Below, piece after piece: positions 1 through 8,354 of a stretch of DNA of 64,000 bases (the first letter of the stretch is position 1; the number at the start of each line of letters is the position of its first letter). Position numbers and translations under genes: made by a program. Below the pieces are notes generated by a model. The model was not told the DNA's origin. It did no database searches and saw nothing but the letters and a program-made list of their open reading frames with translations. Source of the stretch: Comamonadaceae bacterium (GTDB lineage: Bacteria > Pseudomonadota > Gammaproteobacteria > Burkholderiales > Burkholderiaceae_C); the NCBI GenBank assembly GCA_947450645.1, contig CANFWH010000004.1, positions 55,667 through 119,666 on the forward strand, in the 5' to 3' direction.

Positions 1-1
1 G

Positions 2-283
2 GTGCAAGTGCGCGAAGGAGCGACGCTGGCCAGTGCACTCTCCAAGCAAGGGCGCTTCCCAAGTCTTCTCGCAATGTTTGCGCGGTTGGGTGAGCAAACG
101 GGGCAATTGCCCAAGATGTTAGACCACGCTGCCAAGCAGCTTGGTAACGATGTACAGCGCCGTGCAATGGGGCTTGCGACCATCCTAGAGCCGCTCTTGA
201 TTGTGGTGATGGGTGTGGTGGTGCTCCTCATCGTGCTGGCGGTGCTTCTCCCCATCATTCAAATGAATCAGTTTATGAAATGA
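2..283 (+). CDS. Type II secretion/type IV pilus inner-membrane protein (GspF/PilC), C-terminal end
   Basis: This is the last 93 residues of a GspF/PilC/PulF-family platform protein; the start lies before the window. The fragment keeps the family C-terminus: a helical cytoplasmic stretch with a GEQTGQLPKML-like motif, then one strongly hydrophobic helix rich in Val and Leu ending in LLPIIQMNQ. Such proteins sit in the inner membrane and couple the assembly ATPase to pseudopilin or pilin polymerisation. GspF and PilC cannot be separated from this part alone. The stop codon overlaps the next ATG in an ATGA junction, so the downstream gene is probably co-transcribed. Confidence 0.85.
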   Translation: MQVREGATLASALSKQGRFPSLLAMFARLGEQTGQLPKMLDHAAKQLGNDVQRRAMGLATILEPLLIVVMGVVVLLIVLAVLLPIIQMNQFMK

Positions 284-1182
284 AAAAATTAGTGGTCGCC
301 ATCTCCAGCCGTGCGCTCTTTGATTTTGAAGCGGAGAACACCGTCTTTGAAAACGACAACGACAAAGCCTATATGCGCCTTCAGCTTGATAAGCTGGAAG
401 AGCCCGCCAAGCCTGGCGTGGCGTTCTCTTTGGTCAAAAAGTTGCTGTCGTTTAACCAAGCCGAAGATGGTTCTGCGCTTGCTGAGCCGCGTGTGGAAGT
501 CGTGATTTTGTCGCGCAACGATCCTGTCTCTGGGATGCGCGTATTCCGTTCGGCGCAGCACTATGGGCTCAACATCCAACGTGGCACGTTTACCAAAGGC
601 GAAGCGCCGTGGCGTTACTTGAAACCACTACACGCTAACCTTTTTTTGTCTGTGAACTTAGAAGACGTTCGCGCTGCGCTCAATGCTGGCGTGCCCGCCG
701 CGCAGGTGTATCCGCTGTCCAAGCTGGCAAGCGCTGCGCATCCGCTAGAAGTTCGCATTGCATTTGACGGCGATGCGGTGTTGTTCTCCGACGAGGCGGA
801 GCAAGTTTTTCAAGCTGAAGGTTTGGCTGCTTTTCAAAAACACGAAAAGGCAAAAGCCTTGCAGCCCTTATCCGCTGGGCCTTTCAAGCCACTCTTAGAG
901 GCGCTGCATCATTTGCAGGCCGTCGGCAACAAGCACATGCGATTGCGTACGGCGCTGGTCACGGCACGTAGCGCACCCGCACATGAACGCGCGATTCGCA
1001 CCTTGATGAGTTGGAACATCGAAGTAGATGAAGCCATGTTTTTAGGTGGCCTTGCCAAGGGCGAGTTCCTGCGCGAGTTTGAACCCGATTTTTTCTTTGA
1101 CGATCAAACTCGCCATGTGACGGCGGCTTCCGAGCATGTGCCCTCGGGTCATGTGGCGAGCGGCATTACGAACAAAAATTAA
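280..1182 (+). CDS. 5'-nucleotidase (NT5C/PF06189-type)
   Basis: The 300-residue product resembles the bacterial 5'-nucleotidase family PF06189, soluble HAD-fold enzymes that dephosphorylate nucleoside monophosphates. Supporting features are the N-terminal VVAISSRALFDFE segment, where the nucleophile loop sits, a central LSRNDPVSGMRVFRSAQ region, and a C-terminal FDDQ acidic motif. Length matches the family. There is no signal peptide, so the protein is expected to be cytoplasmic. It starts inside the stop of the upstream secretion gene (ATGA overlap). The family call rests on recall of motifs; the preferred nucleotide is unknown. Confidence 0.8.
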   Translation: MKKLVVAISSRALFDFEAENTVFENDNDKAYMRLQLDKLEEPAKPGVAFSLVKKLLSFNQAEDGSALAEPRVEVVILSRNDPVSGMRVFRSAQHYGLNIQRGTFTKGEAPWRYLKPLHANLFLSVNLEDVRAALNAGVPAAQVYPLSKLASAAHPLEVRIAFDGDAVLFSDEAEQVFQAEGLAAFQKHEKAKALQPLSAGPFKPLLEALHHLQAVGNKHMRLRTALVTARSAPAHERAIRTLMSWNIEVDEAMFLGGLAKGEFLREFEPDFFFDDQTRHVTAASEHVPSGHVASGITNKN

Positions 1183-1198
1183 TTTTTAAGGAGTCGAT

Positions 1199-1519
1199 AT
1201 GAAGCGTATTTTTTTAATTTTGGCGCTCTTGCCTGTTCTCGTTTTTGCGCAGGCCACCAAGGTTGGCTCCGATATGGCGGGTGCGCCTGGCAGCAACCCG
1301 CGTGCGAGTTTAGATGCGCGCATCAACCGACTCGACTTGAATCACGACGGCATGATTAGCCGTGAGGAAGCCAGTGGCTATCCCAAGCTGGCAAAGGCTT
1401 TCAACCGTATTGACGTGAATAAAGATGGCCAGTTATCACGCGATGAGTTGATGGCGTTTAGAGATAAAGCCAAAGCAATGCGCGCTGCCAAAAAAGGCAC
1501 GACCGCGCCAGCTAACTAA
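1199..1519 (+). CDS. Secreted EF-hand calcium-binding protein
   Basis: A 106-residue protein with an N-terminal signal peptide ([19 protein letters not shown]) and two EF-hand loops, [12 protein letters not shown] and [12 protein letters not shown], each with Asp/Asn at loop positions 1, 3 and 5 and Glu at 12. It should be exported and bind calcium; the C-terminus is basic and Ala/Lys-rich. A clear AGGAG ribosome site precedes the ATG by six bases. It converges with queC and the two genes overlap by four bases at their stops. The biological role is unknown. Confidence 0.85.
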   Translation: MKRIFLILALLPVLVFAQATKVGSDMAGAPGSNPRASLDARINRLDLNHDGMISREEASGYPKLAKAFNRIDVNKDGQLSRDELMAFRDKAKAMRAAKKGTTAPAN

Positions 1520-2241
1520 GCGGTAGTTTTATATTTATTCCAGCCCTTGCCGCGCAAATCGCAAGCGGGGCAGGTTGTTTTTTGCCCGAGTTCGCAGCCA
1601 TAGCCCCAATCATGGCGATGCACACGATCCCCCAAATAGCAGGTGTGCGTGTGCTCCACAATCAAATCCACCAAGACTTTGCCGCCTAAGTCTTCGGCTA
1701 GTTGCCACGTCTGGGCTTTGTCAATCCACATCAGCGGCGTCTCGATTAAAAAGCGCTTGTCCATGCCCAAACTGAGCGCAATTTGCATGGCCTTCATGGT
1801 GTCGTCGCGGCAATCGGGGTAGCCCGAAAAATCGGTTTCGCACACGCCCGTCACAATGACTTGCAGACCGCGCCGATACGCCAATGCTGCCGCAAAGGTG
1901 AGGAACAGCAAGTTGCGTCCTGGCACAAACGTATTGGGCAGCCCCGAGGCTTCCATTTCAAACGCCACATCGCGCGTGAGTGAGCAGTCGCTAATTTGCC
2001 CAAGCAGCGCCATATCAAACTGATGATCGTCGCCAAGCTTGTGCGCCCAGTGCGGGAATTGCTTTTTTATTTCAGCTAGCACCGTCAATCGGCAATCGAG
2101 CTCCACGCGGTGGCGCTGCCCGTAGTCGAACGCGAGCGTCTCCACTCGGTCATATTTGGAGAGTGCTTCGGCCAAGCACGTGGTGGAATCTTGCCCGCCA
2201 GAAAACAGAACAAGCGCCGCAGTATGTAATTTGTTTTGCAT
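1516..2241 (-). CDS. queC: 7-cyano-7-deazaguanine synthase QueC
   Basis: QueC converts 7-carboxy-7-deazaguanine to preQ0 using ATP and ammonia in the queuosine pathway. The 241-residue protein has the PP-loop motif SGGQDSTT near residue 15, the [15 protein letters not shown] segment and the [16 protein letters not shown] motif, all diagnostic. Four cysteines for zinc are present (TCYLG, then GC, then CPAC), but the loop between the second and third is longer than the usual GCGxCPAC form. It is divergent from mnmA with only 17 bases between the two start codons, so both promoters must overlap the other gene or be very compact. Confidence 0.95.
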   Translation of the reverse strand: MQNKLHTAALVLFSGGQDSTTCLAEALSKYDRVETLAFDYGQRHRVELDCRLTVLAEIKKQFPHWAHKLGDDHQFDMALLGQISDCSLTRDVAFEMEASGLPNTFVPGRNLLFLTFAAALAYRRGLQVIVTGVCETDFSGYPDCRDDTMKAMQIALSLGMDKRFLIETPLMWIDKAQTWQLAEDLGGKVLVDLIVEHTHTCYLGDRVHRHDWGYGCELGQKTTCPACDLRGKGWNKYKTTA

Positions 2242-2258
2242 GGGTACAATTTTCCACT

Positions 2259-3386
2259 ATGACGGACCAACAAAAACAAAATACAAAAACACGCGTTGTC
2301 GTGGGTCTTTCGGGTGGTGTGGACTCCGCCGTGACGGCGTACTTGCTGAAAAAACAAGGCTACGAGGTCATTGGCATCTTCATGAAAAACTGGGAGGGCG
2401 ACGATGACGACGAGTTCTGCTCGTCCAATATCGACTTCGTCGATGCCGCTGCCGTAGCCGATGTGCTGGGCATCGAGATCGAGCACGTCAACTTTGCAGC
2501 CGAATACAAAGACCGCGTGTTTGCCGAGTTTTTGCGCGAGTACAGCACGGGGCGTACGCCCAATCCCGACATTTTGTGCAACGCCGAAATCAAGTTCAAA
2601 GCTTTCCTCGATCACGCCATGCGACTGGGTGCAGAGAAGATTGCCACAGGGCACTACGCCCGCGTGCGCTTGAACGAGACGACCCGCAAATACGAGCTGC
2701 TCAAAGGACTCGATAACACCAAAGACCAGAGCTACTTTTTGCATCGCCTCAATCAAGCGCAGCTCAGCAAAACGCTATTCCCCGTGGGCGAGCTGCACAA
2801 GACGGCGGTGCGCCGCATCGCGGACGAAATCGGTTTACCCAACGCGAAGAAGAAGGACTCGACAGGCATTTGTTTTATTGGCGAGCGGCCGTTCCGCGAG
2901 TTTCTCAATCGCTACATCGCGAACCAACCAGGCAAGATTAAAGACGAGACGGGTCGCACCGTTGGCCAGCACGTCGGGCTGTCGTTTTATACGCTGGGAC
3001 AGCGTCAAGGACTCGGTATTGGCGGCGTGAAGGGCGCGCCCGAAGTGCCGTGGTTTGTGGCGCGAAAGGACATGGCAAGCAACACGCTGATTGCCGTGCA
3101 AGGGCACGACCATCCGCTACTACTCTCGCACAAACTCACGGCGCTGGATACCAGCTGGGTGGCAGGCGAGCCGCCAGTAGCAGGTAACTATGCAGCCAAA
3201 ACGCGTTATCGGCAAGCAGATGCGGCGTGCGCATTCGGCACTGCTGGAAGCCTTACCCAGCAAGGCTTTGCGCTTGATTTTAAAGATGCGCAGTGGGCGG
3301 TGACACCAGGTCAATCTGCTGTGCTGTATGACGGCGAGGTGTGCCTAGGTGGCGGGGTTATTGAAAGTCAAACACAGGCGCATTGA
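2259..3386 (+). CDS. mnmA: tRNA-specific 2-thiouridylase MnmA
   Basis: MnmA installs the 2-thio group on U34 of tRNA-Lys, -Glu and -Gln using persulfide sulfur relayed through the Tus system. The 375-residue product shows the PP-loop SGGVDSAV, the NPDILCN catalytic cysteine, the TGHYARV and KDQSYFL segments, and the second catalytic cysteine in [10 protein letters not shown]. The ATG at 2259 is chosen because it gives the family N-terminus; the reading frame stays open further upstream into queC but that part is not homologous. Its 3' end overlaps the convergent secreted-protein gene by 29 bases. Confidence 0.95.
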   Translation: MTDQQKQNTKTRVVVGLSGGVDSAVTAYLLKKQGYEVIGIFMKNWEGDDDDEFCSSNIDFVDAAAVADVLGIEIEHVNFAAEYKDRVFAEFLREYSTGRTPNPDILCNAEIKFKAFLDHAMRLGAEKIATGHYARVRLNETTRKYELLKGLDNTKDQSYFLHRLNQAQLSKTLFPVGELHKTAVRRIADEIGLPNAKKKDSTGICFIGERPFREFLNRYIANQPGKIKDETGRTVGQHVGLSFYTLGQRQGLGIGGVKGAPEVPWFVARKDMASNTLIAVQGHDHPLLLSHKLTALDTSWVAGEPPVAGNYAAKTRYRQADAACAFGTAGSLTQQGFALDFKDAQWAVTPGQSAVLYDGEVCLGGGVIESQTQAH

Positions 3387-3999
3387 TGCCGCAAGCGCCG
3401 CCGCCTGAGCCAACCTTGTTGGCCGTGTTCACAATAAATTTTGAGCTCACATTGCCCAAGACCACCAACGGATTCGCGATCTTAATGCCATTGGTGCTAG
3501 CAGTATTTGCAGGCTGTAAAAAGGCATTGCTGCCTGTGCCTGAGTTGGCATTGGTCGTTAAATACAGGTAAACAATGTCAACGCTAGGGACAGTGCCCGT
3601 CCCCGTGCAAGCCGTCGTCACGCCCGAATTAGGCGCACTCATGTTACTGGTGTTGGTACAAACATCGGTTGTGTATTGTGTGCCTGCAGCGCATGACGCG
3701 CCCGCAGCGGCAACGGGCGTGAACACAATGTTGTCCGACATTTTGATGATCACGCAGTTGTAGGTGCCATCGGGCGGGTTGGTTGGCGAGCCGCTGCTGC
3801 CTAGCGTCGGATTGGAAATGAAGTCAAGCAGGGTCGGTGCTGCATTACTAAAAATGGTGATGGGGCTGGTGCAGAACGGACTAGTGGATACCATGACGCC
3901 ATAGACCGATAGCTTGAGCAAGCTTGCGCTTGTTGTTTGAGCCATGGACTGAGCGGCAAAAAAAGACAAGCTTAAAAAAAGCAATTTCAAGGATTTCAT
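3358..3999 (-). CDS. Secreted protein of unknown function, Ser/Thr/Asn-rich
   Basis: A 213-residue protein with a clear signal peptide (cleavage after AQSMAQ) and a body rich in Ser, Thr, Asn, Gly and Pro, with five cysteines that could form disulfides (for example in SPFCTSP, GASCAAG and GACGIN). No family was recognised. It lies just downstream of a tiny lipoprotein gene on the same strand, separated by 25 bases, so the two are probably co-expressed. An extracellular or outer-membrane-associated location is inferred from the signal peptide only. Confidence 0.7.
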   Translation of the reverse strand: MKSLKLLFLSLSFFAAQSMAQTTSASLLKLSVYGVMVSTSPFCTSPITIFSNAAPTLLDFISNPTLGSSGSPTNPPDGTYNCVIIKMSDNIVFTPVAAAGASCAAGTQYTTDVCTNTSNMSAPNSGVTTACTGTGTVPSVDIVYLYLTTNANSGTGSNAFLQPANTASTNGIKIANPLVVLGNVSSKFIVNTANKVGSGGGACGINAPVFDFQ

Positions 4000-4024
4000 G
4001 ATCGTGCTCCGAGTGATAAAAGGG

Positions 4025-4141
4025 TTAACTACCAGCGCCAGTAACGGTCATCTTGTCAGCGGAAGCACCGCCGCCGCCGCAAGCGACCACTGTGAGCATT
4101 AAAAATGCGGCGCACAAAATGGCTTTTAAAACTTGCTTCAT
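4025..4141 (-). CDS. Tiny lipoprotein (38 aa)
   Basis: A short gene encoding MKQVLKAILC followed by a hydrophobic stretch ending in LTVVAC and then Gly-rich GGGGASADK. The lipobox (V-V-A-C) at residues 18-21 gives a mature lipoprotein of only 18 residues. The AAAGGAG ribosome site lies eight bases before the ATG, which strongly supports translation. It sits between an MFS transporter gene and a secreted-protein gene, all on the minus strand. Function is unknown; it may be a membrane anchor or an entericidin-like peptide, but no family match can be claimed. Confidence 0.65.
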   Translation of the reverse strand: MKQVLKAILCAAFLMLTVVACGGGGASADKMTVTGAGS

Positions 4142-4169
4142 GAGGTCTCCTTTAGGACGTTACGGACAC

Positions 4170-5501
4170 TTATACCGTATCAGACTGACGAGACCAAGGC
4201 GCAATAGCTTTAAAGCGCTGGATGTACTCTGGTGTGAGCCAAAAAATGTAGCCCGTGAATGCGGCGTTGGCAACGCCTACCAGCAAAAAGATTTGCGGAA
4301 TCGTTGCGCCTAGCGACAGCAAAGCACCCGCCATGATGGAGCTGACGATCATGAAAAACGCATTCAAGATATTGTTGGCCGCAATGATGCGTGCGCGGTG
4401 TGACGGGTCGGTGCGTAGTTGCACCAGTGCATACATCGGCACGCTGTAAAGCCCGGCAAATAAAGCCAGCAAAGCCAAATCTGCCATCACGCGCCAGTGA
4501 TAGGACAGTGCAGCAAAAGTTGCAATACCCATCTCGCTAGACGGTGGCAGCGCATGCGCTGCAAAGTAAAAATCGATTGCAAACACGCTCATGCCGATCG
4601 CACCAAAAGGAACCAGACCCATCTCGACATGGCGCTTGGACAGCACTTCGCACAGTAGCGAACCCACGCCAATGCCAATGGAAAACACGACGAGCAAGAG
4701 CGACGCGACGTTTGCGTCGCCGTGCAAGACATCTTTAGCAAGACTTGGAAATTGACCCAAAAACACCGCGCCAAAAAACCACATCCAACTGATGCCCAGC
4801 AAAGAGCGGAACACAACGATGTTGCTGTGCGCGAGTTTTAAATTCTTCATCGTCTCGGAGATGGGATTCCAGTTCATCACCAAATCAGGGTCGGTGGAGG
4901 GTGCGCTGGGTATCGCCTGCGCGGCCATGCGTCCCAGCACCGCCAAGGCGATGCAGGCCACAGCCACAGCGGTGTGTCCCACTTCGGGCAGGGCGACGAG
5001 TACGCCGCCCACAATGTTGCCAAGCAAGATGGCGACGAATGTGCCCATCTCCACAACGCCATTGCCGCCCGTGATTTCGCGCTCATTCAAAACTTGCGGG
5101 ATATAGGCAAACTTGACTGGGCCAAACAGCGTAGAGTGCAAGCCCATCAAAAACACGCAGATCAAGAGCACAACAACGTGGTTGGCATAAAAGCCATAAG
5201 CGCCTAGCAGCATGATGGCGATCTCTAGGTTTTTGACAAAGCGAAAGACGGCAGCCTTATCCAGCTTGTCCGCCAATTGACCGCTGGTGGCAGAGAACAA
5301 AACAAACGGCAAGATGAACACAGCACCAATCACCAGCCCCGCAAGCGTGGACGGCAACCACGACACGCTAAGTTGATACGTCACCATGACGGTGAGCGCA
5401 AATTTAAACAAGTTATCGTTCGCCGCACCTGCAAACTGCGTCCAAAAAAAAGGCGCGAAGCGGCGTTGTTTGAGGAGATCGAATTGGTTGGGGTTGGACA
5501 T
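4170..5501 (-). CDS. MFS transporter, LplT/lysophospholipid-transporter-like
   Basis: A 443-residue membrane protein with about twelve hydrophobic segments. The N-terminus (RRFAPFFWTQFAGAANDNLFKFAL) and the SGQLADKLDKAAVFRFVK loop are characteristic of the MFS branch containing LplT and the transporter half of Aas-type acyltransferases. Members flip lysophospholipids into the cytoplasmic leaflet for re-acylation. No acyltransferase domain is fused here. It follows a ceramidase-like gene on the same strand after 12 bases, so a shared role in lipid turnover is a reasonable inference. Confidence 0.75.
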   Translation of the reverse strand: MSNPNQFDLLKQRRFAPFFWTQFAGAANDNLFKFALTVMVTYQLSVSWLPSTLAGLVIGAVFILPFVLFSATSGQLADKLDKAAVFRFVKNLEIAIMLLGAYGFYANHVVVLLICVFLMGLHSTLFGPVKFAYIPQVLNEREITGGNGVVEMGTFVAILLGNIVGGVLVALPEVGHTAVAVACIALAVLGRMAAQAIPSAPSTDPDLVMNWNPISETMKNLKLAHSNIVVFRSLLGISWMWFFGAVFLGQFPSLAKDVLHGDANVASLLLVVFSIGIGVGSLLCEVLSKRHVEMGLVPFGAIGMSVFAIDFYFAAHALPPSSEMGIATFAALSYHWRVMADLALLALFAGLYSVPMYALVQLRTDPSHRARIIAANNILNAFFMIVSSIMAGALLSLGATIPQIFLLVGVANAAFTGYIFWLTPEYIQRFKAIAPWSRQSDTV

Positions 5502-5513
5502 TTAAGATTCCTT

Positions 5514-6302
5514 TTATTTGAGTACTCGAATCACAGGCAACGCTGCCAAGCTCGCCACCAAATGCTTGAGCGTATGCCCGCTCACCCAGCGCCCCATTGC
5601 CTCGAACACCCATGAATCCGTGGCCTCCAGCACTTTGGCTGCGCCGTAAAAGAGGATGATCCACAGTAGCGAGACGCCCAACGCCTTGGTGGTCGGTCGG
5701 GTGATGGCTAGTACCAACACCATCGCCATGCCGCCAAATTGCAGTACGCTCCACGGCAGCACGTCGCTGGTTTGTCGCCACACGAGGAGTGACAGTACAC
5801 CTGCCAAAAGGCTTGCTAATCCAAGCCAGATACCGCTTTGGGCACTTACGCGCTCAGACGCAGCAATGCCTAGCATTCCTGCAAACGCGAAGACCATGCC
5901 CGCTCTATCCCACAAAAGCGTGGCATCGCTAGGCGCGAGGTGATAAAGACTTGAGCCAATGGTGGTGAAAATAAGACCTATAAAAAAGAGCGCGAGGACG
6001 AAATTTTCACGCCCCCTATATCGATGGGAAGACTTACGCAGCTTAGCTTGCAGCAGGAGCCCCCATATGCCAAAGATGGTAAAAGGCAGATTAGAGAGCA
6101 CATCTGCCGCGTTCGGAATACCCATCCATGCCCGGTCATCGACGAAATGGTTGCTGCCTAAATCGCTATGCAGGCCAAGACTAATGATGATCTGTTTGGC
6201 GCTTTCGGGATCGATGGGGCACACGAAGTGACCGACGAATCCCAGCACGAACAGCGCGAGTGTTGCGAGTAGCAAGCGGCGTTCATGTCGTGTGAATTGC
6301 AT
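5514..6302 (-). CDS. Alkaline ceramidase-like (CREST family) membrane hydrolase
   Basis: A 262-residue protein with about seven membrane helices. The conserved CREST residues are visible: N and S in NAADVLSNLPF, the GSSLYHLAPSDATLLWDRAGM motif supplying His and Asp, and the late HTLKHL pair of histidines. In this superfamily (alkaline ceramidases, PAQR receptors) these residues bind zinc and hydrolyse an amide or ester lipid bond. Bacterial substrates are mostly unknown. The start codon overlaps the stop of the upstream dehydrogenase (TAATG), indicating translational coupling in the rodA operon. Confidence 0.75.
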   Translation of the reverse strand: MQFTRHERRLLLATLALFVLGFVGHFVCPIDPESAKQIIISLGLHSDLGSNHFVDDRAWMGIPNAADVLSNLPFTIFGIWGLLLQAKLRKSSHRYRGRENFVLALFFIGLIFTTIGSSLYHLAPSDATLLWDRAGMVFAFAGMLGIAASERVSAQSGIWLGLASLLAGVLSLLVWRQTSDVLPWSVLQFGGMAMVLVLAITRPTTKALGVSLLWIILFYGAAKVLEATDSWVFEAMGRWVSGHTLKHLVASLAALPVIRVLK

Positions 6303-7165
6303 TACTGCTTCCTAAAAAATTCAAACAGTGCGCCATCATCCAAATCAGCATACCCTTGGGAAGCCGCATCGGTAAAGGCCTCTGAGGCAGGCAAGCCGAC
6401 AGGGCAATCTACACCTGCCTTGGCAGCCATCGCTAGTGCGAGTTTCGTATCTTTGGCTAGTAGCGTCATGTGTGCACGCGGCGCGTAGTCGCCTACTAAT
6501 GCGCGGCTCATGCGGTCTTGACCAATCCAGCTTTGCGCGCTGCCGCTTTGCATTACGGCAAGCGCTTTGTGCGCGTCGAGTCCCATGTGTTCGGCCAAGG
6601 CGAGCACTTCAGCAGCGCCAGCTAGATTGATACCTGCTAAGAGGTTGTTGCACAGCTTCATACGCGCGCCATCGCCGACGCGTTCGCTGATATGAAAGAC
6701 GTGGTTCGATAAGTCGTGGAGCAGTGCTTGGTGTTTAGCAAAGAGTGCGCTTGAACAGGCGACCATTAAGGTCATTGTTCCATTTTCGGCACGTGCAGGG
6801 CCGCCCGACATAGGCGCATCAATGGCCTGCAAGCCACTCGCAGCAAGGCTTGCGCAAGAGCGCTCTACATCTTCTGGCGCAATCGTGGGGCATAAGATAA
6901 CGGTGCGACTGCTCGTTTTGGATGCGGAAATGATTGGCAGCACGGCCTCGACCTGCACGCTATCGACGACACAAATAATGACGACAGAGCAGTCATCGGG
7001 AAGGCTGGATGCGTCGCCATGAACGACTCCGCCGAGTTTGGCAAGCGCTTCAGTTTTGGCGACATCAACATCAATCACGTGGACGTGGTAGCCTTTGCTT
7101 AGCAAGCACTTCGCCATGCCGCCGCCCATATTGCCAACACCGATGATGGCGACTTGCTTCATCAT
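6302..7165 (-). CDS. 3-hydroxyisobutyrate dehydrogenase / tartronate semialdehyde reductase family
   Basis: A 287-residue NAD(P)-dependent beta-hydroxyacid dehydrogenase. The Rossmann motif IGVGNMGGGMA is at the N-terminus, the substrate-binding signature DAPMSGGPARAENGT lies near residue 120, and KLCNNLLAGINL carries the catalytic lysine. The ATG at 7165 (or the adjacent one at 7162) is chosen because it gives the family N-terminus four bases after the rodA stop. The exact substrate (3-hydroxyisobutyrate, tartronate semialdehyde or other) cannot be read from the sequence. Confidence 0.85.
   Translation of the reverse strand: MMKQVAIIGVGNMGGGMAKCLLSKGYHVHVIDVDVAKTEALAKLGGVVHGDASSLPDDCSVVIICVVDSVQVEAVLPIISASKTSSRTVILCPTIAPEDVERSCASLAASGLQAIDAPMSGGPARAENGTMTLMVACSSALFAKHQALLHDLSNHVFHISERVGDGARMKLCNNLLAGINLAGAAEVLALAEHMGLDAHKALAVMQSGSAQSWIGQDRMSRALVGDYAPRAHMTLLAKDTKLALAMAAKAGVDCPVGLPASEAFTDAASQGYADLDDGALFEFFRKQ
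6843..6853. repeat. GCAAGSCTTGC motif copy 1
   Basis: Plus strand GCAAGGCTTGC within the dehydrogenase gene, where the minus-strand codons read Ala-Ser-Leu-Ala. Confidence 0.6.
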
Positions 7166-7169
7166 TGAT

Positions 7170-8324
7170 TTACGTCTGTACCAAGCGCCGCGCTTTGGCA
7201 ATCGACAGCAAAATCCCAACGCCTAAGCCCAGCGTCACCATCGCTGTGCCGCCATAGCTGATGAAGGGCAGCGGTACGCCAACGACAGGCAAGATGCCGC
7301 TGACCATGCCCATGTTGACGAAGGCGTAGGTGAAAAAAATCATGGTCACTGCGCCGCCCAAAAGGCGTGCAAACAGTGTGGGCCCAGCGAGCGAAATCGT
7401 CAGTCCACGCAAAATCAAAACCCCAAATGTGATGATGAGTACCAGAGCGCCCAAGAGGCCAAATTCTTCCGAAAACGCGGCAAAAATAAAATCAGTTGTG
7501 CGCTCGGGAATAAACTCGAGATGTGTTTGTGTCCCTTGAAAATAACCCTTGCCAAAAATACCACCAGAGCCAATGGCAATCATTCCTTGAATGATATGAA
7601 AGCCTTTACCCAAGGGGTCTAGCGAGGGATCGAGCAGCGTGCAAATGCGCTGACGTTGGTACTCGTGCAAGAGAGGCCACACCACGTCATCGGCACACAA
7701 GCGCCCTTCAAATAGCACCAGTGTGGCCACGCCGACAAGGCCAATCAGCATGGGCGGAATGATCAGCATCCAATGCAAGCCAGCAAAAAACAAAATGTAG
7801 AGCCCGCCTGACAAAACCAAAATGGCCGTACCCAAATCGGGTTGCCGCACGATGAGTGCGACAGGAATGGCAAGGAGCAAGCTGGCAACAAAAAAGTCGA
7901 GTGGACGCAATTGCCCTTCGCGTTTTTGAAACCACCACGCCAGCATCAGCGGCATGGCGATTTTTAAAATTTCGCTGGGTTGAATCGTGATGCCGATATT
8001 GACCCAGCGCCGTGCGCCCTTTTTGGTCAGACCAAAGATGGCGACGGCAATCAGCAGCATCACGCCCACGGTGTACAGGGGCACGGCCAGCGTCATCAGC
8101 CGCTGCGGCGGAATTTGCGCGACGATAAACATGATGATCGTAGCAATCACGATATTGCGCAAGTGGTCAACAAAGCGCCAGTCGTAGCCGTCTGCGACAG
8201 AGAACATATTGATGAGGCCAATCAAAGCCAGTACGCCCACGGCGCTTAGCAACGGCACATCGAAGCCACGCACGATAAAGAGCAGGCGGTGGTAGAGAGT
8301 GGGTTTGTCCAGAAAATGAGCCAT
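7170..8324 (-). CDS. rodA: Rod-shape peptidoglycan polymerase RodA (SEDS)
   Basis: RodA is the SEDS-family glycan polymerase that works with PBP2 in lateral wall growth. The 384-residue product has about ten membrane helices, the GARRWVNIG and QPSEILKIAMPL motifs, the RQPDLGTAILV segment containing the essential Asp, and the C-terminal PVVGVPLPFISYGGTAMV signature. The start at 8324 is chosen because the frame, although open further, would otherwise run into the divergent RNB gene with no homology. It leads a run of four same-strand genes with junctions of -1 to 12 bases. Confidence 0.95.
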   Translation of the reverse strand: MAHFLDKPTLYHRLLFIVRGFDVPLLSAVGVLALIGLINMFSVADGYDWRFVDHLRNIVIATIIMFIVAQIPPQRLMTLAVPLYTVGVMLLIAVAIFGLTKKGARRWVNIGITIQPSEILKIAMPLMLAWWFQKREGQLRPLDFFVASLLLAIPVALIVRQPDLGTAILVLSGGLYILFFAGLHWMLIIPPMLIGLVGVATLVLFEGRLCADDVVWPLLHEYQRQRICTLLDPSLDPLGKGFHIIQGMIAIGSGGIFGKGYFQGTQTHLEFIPERTTDFIFAAFSEEFGLLGALVLIITFGVLILRGLTISLAGPTLFARLLGGAVTMIFFTYAFVNMGMVSGILPVVGVPLPFISYGGTAMVTLGLGVGILLSIAKARRLVQT

Positions 8325-8354
8325 GGGTGAATTATCACGTGGGACAATAAGCGC

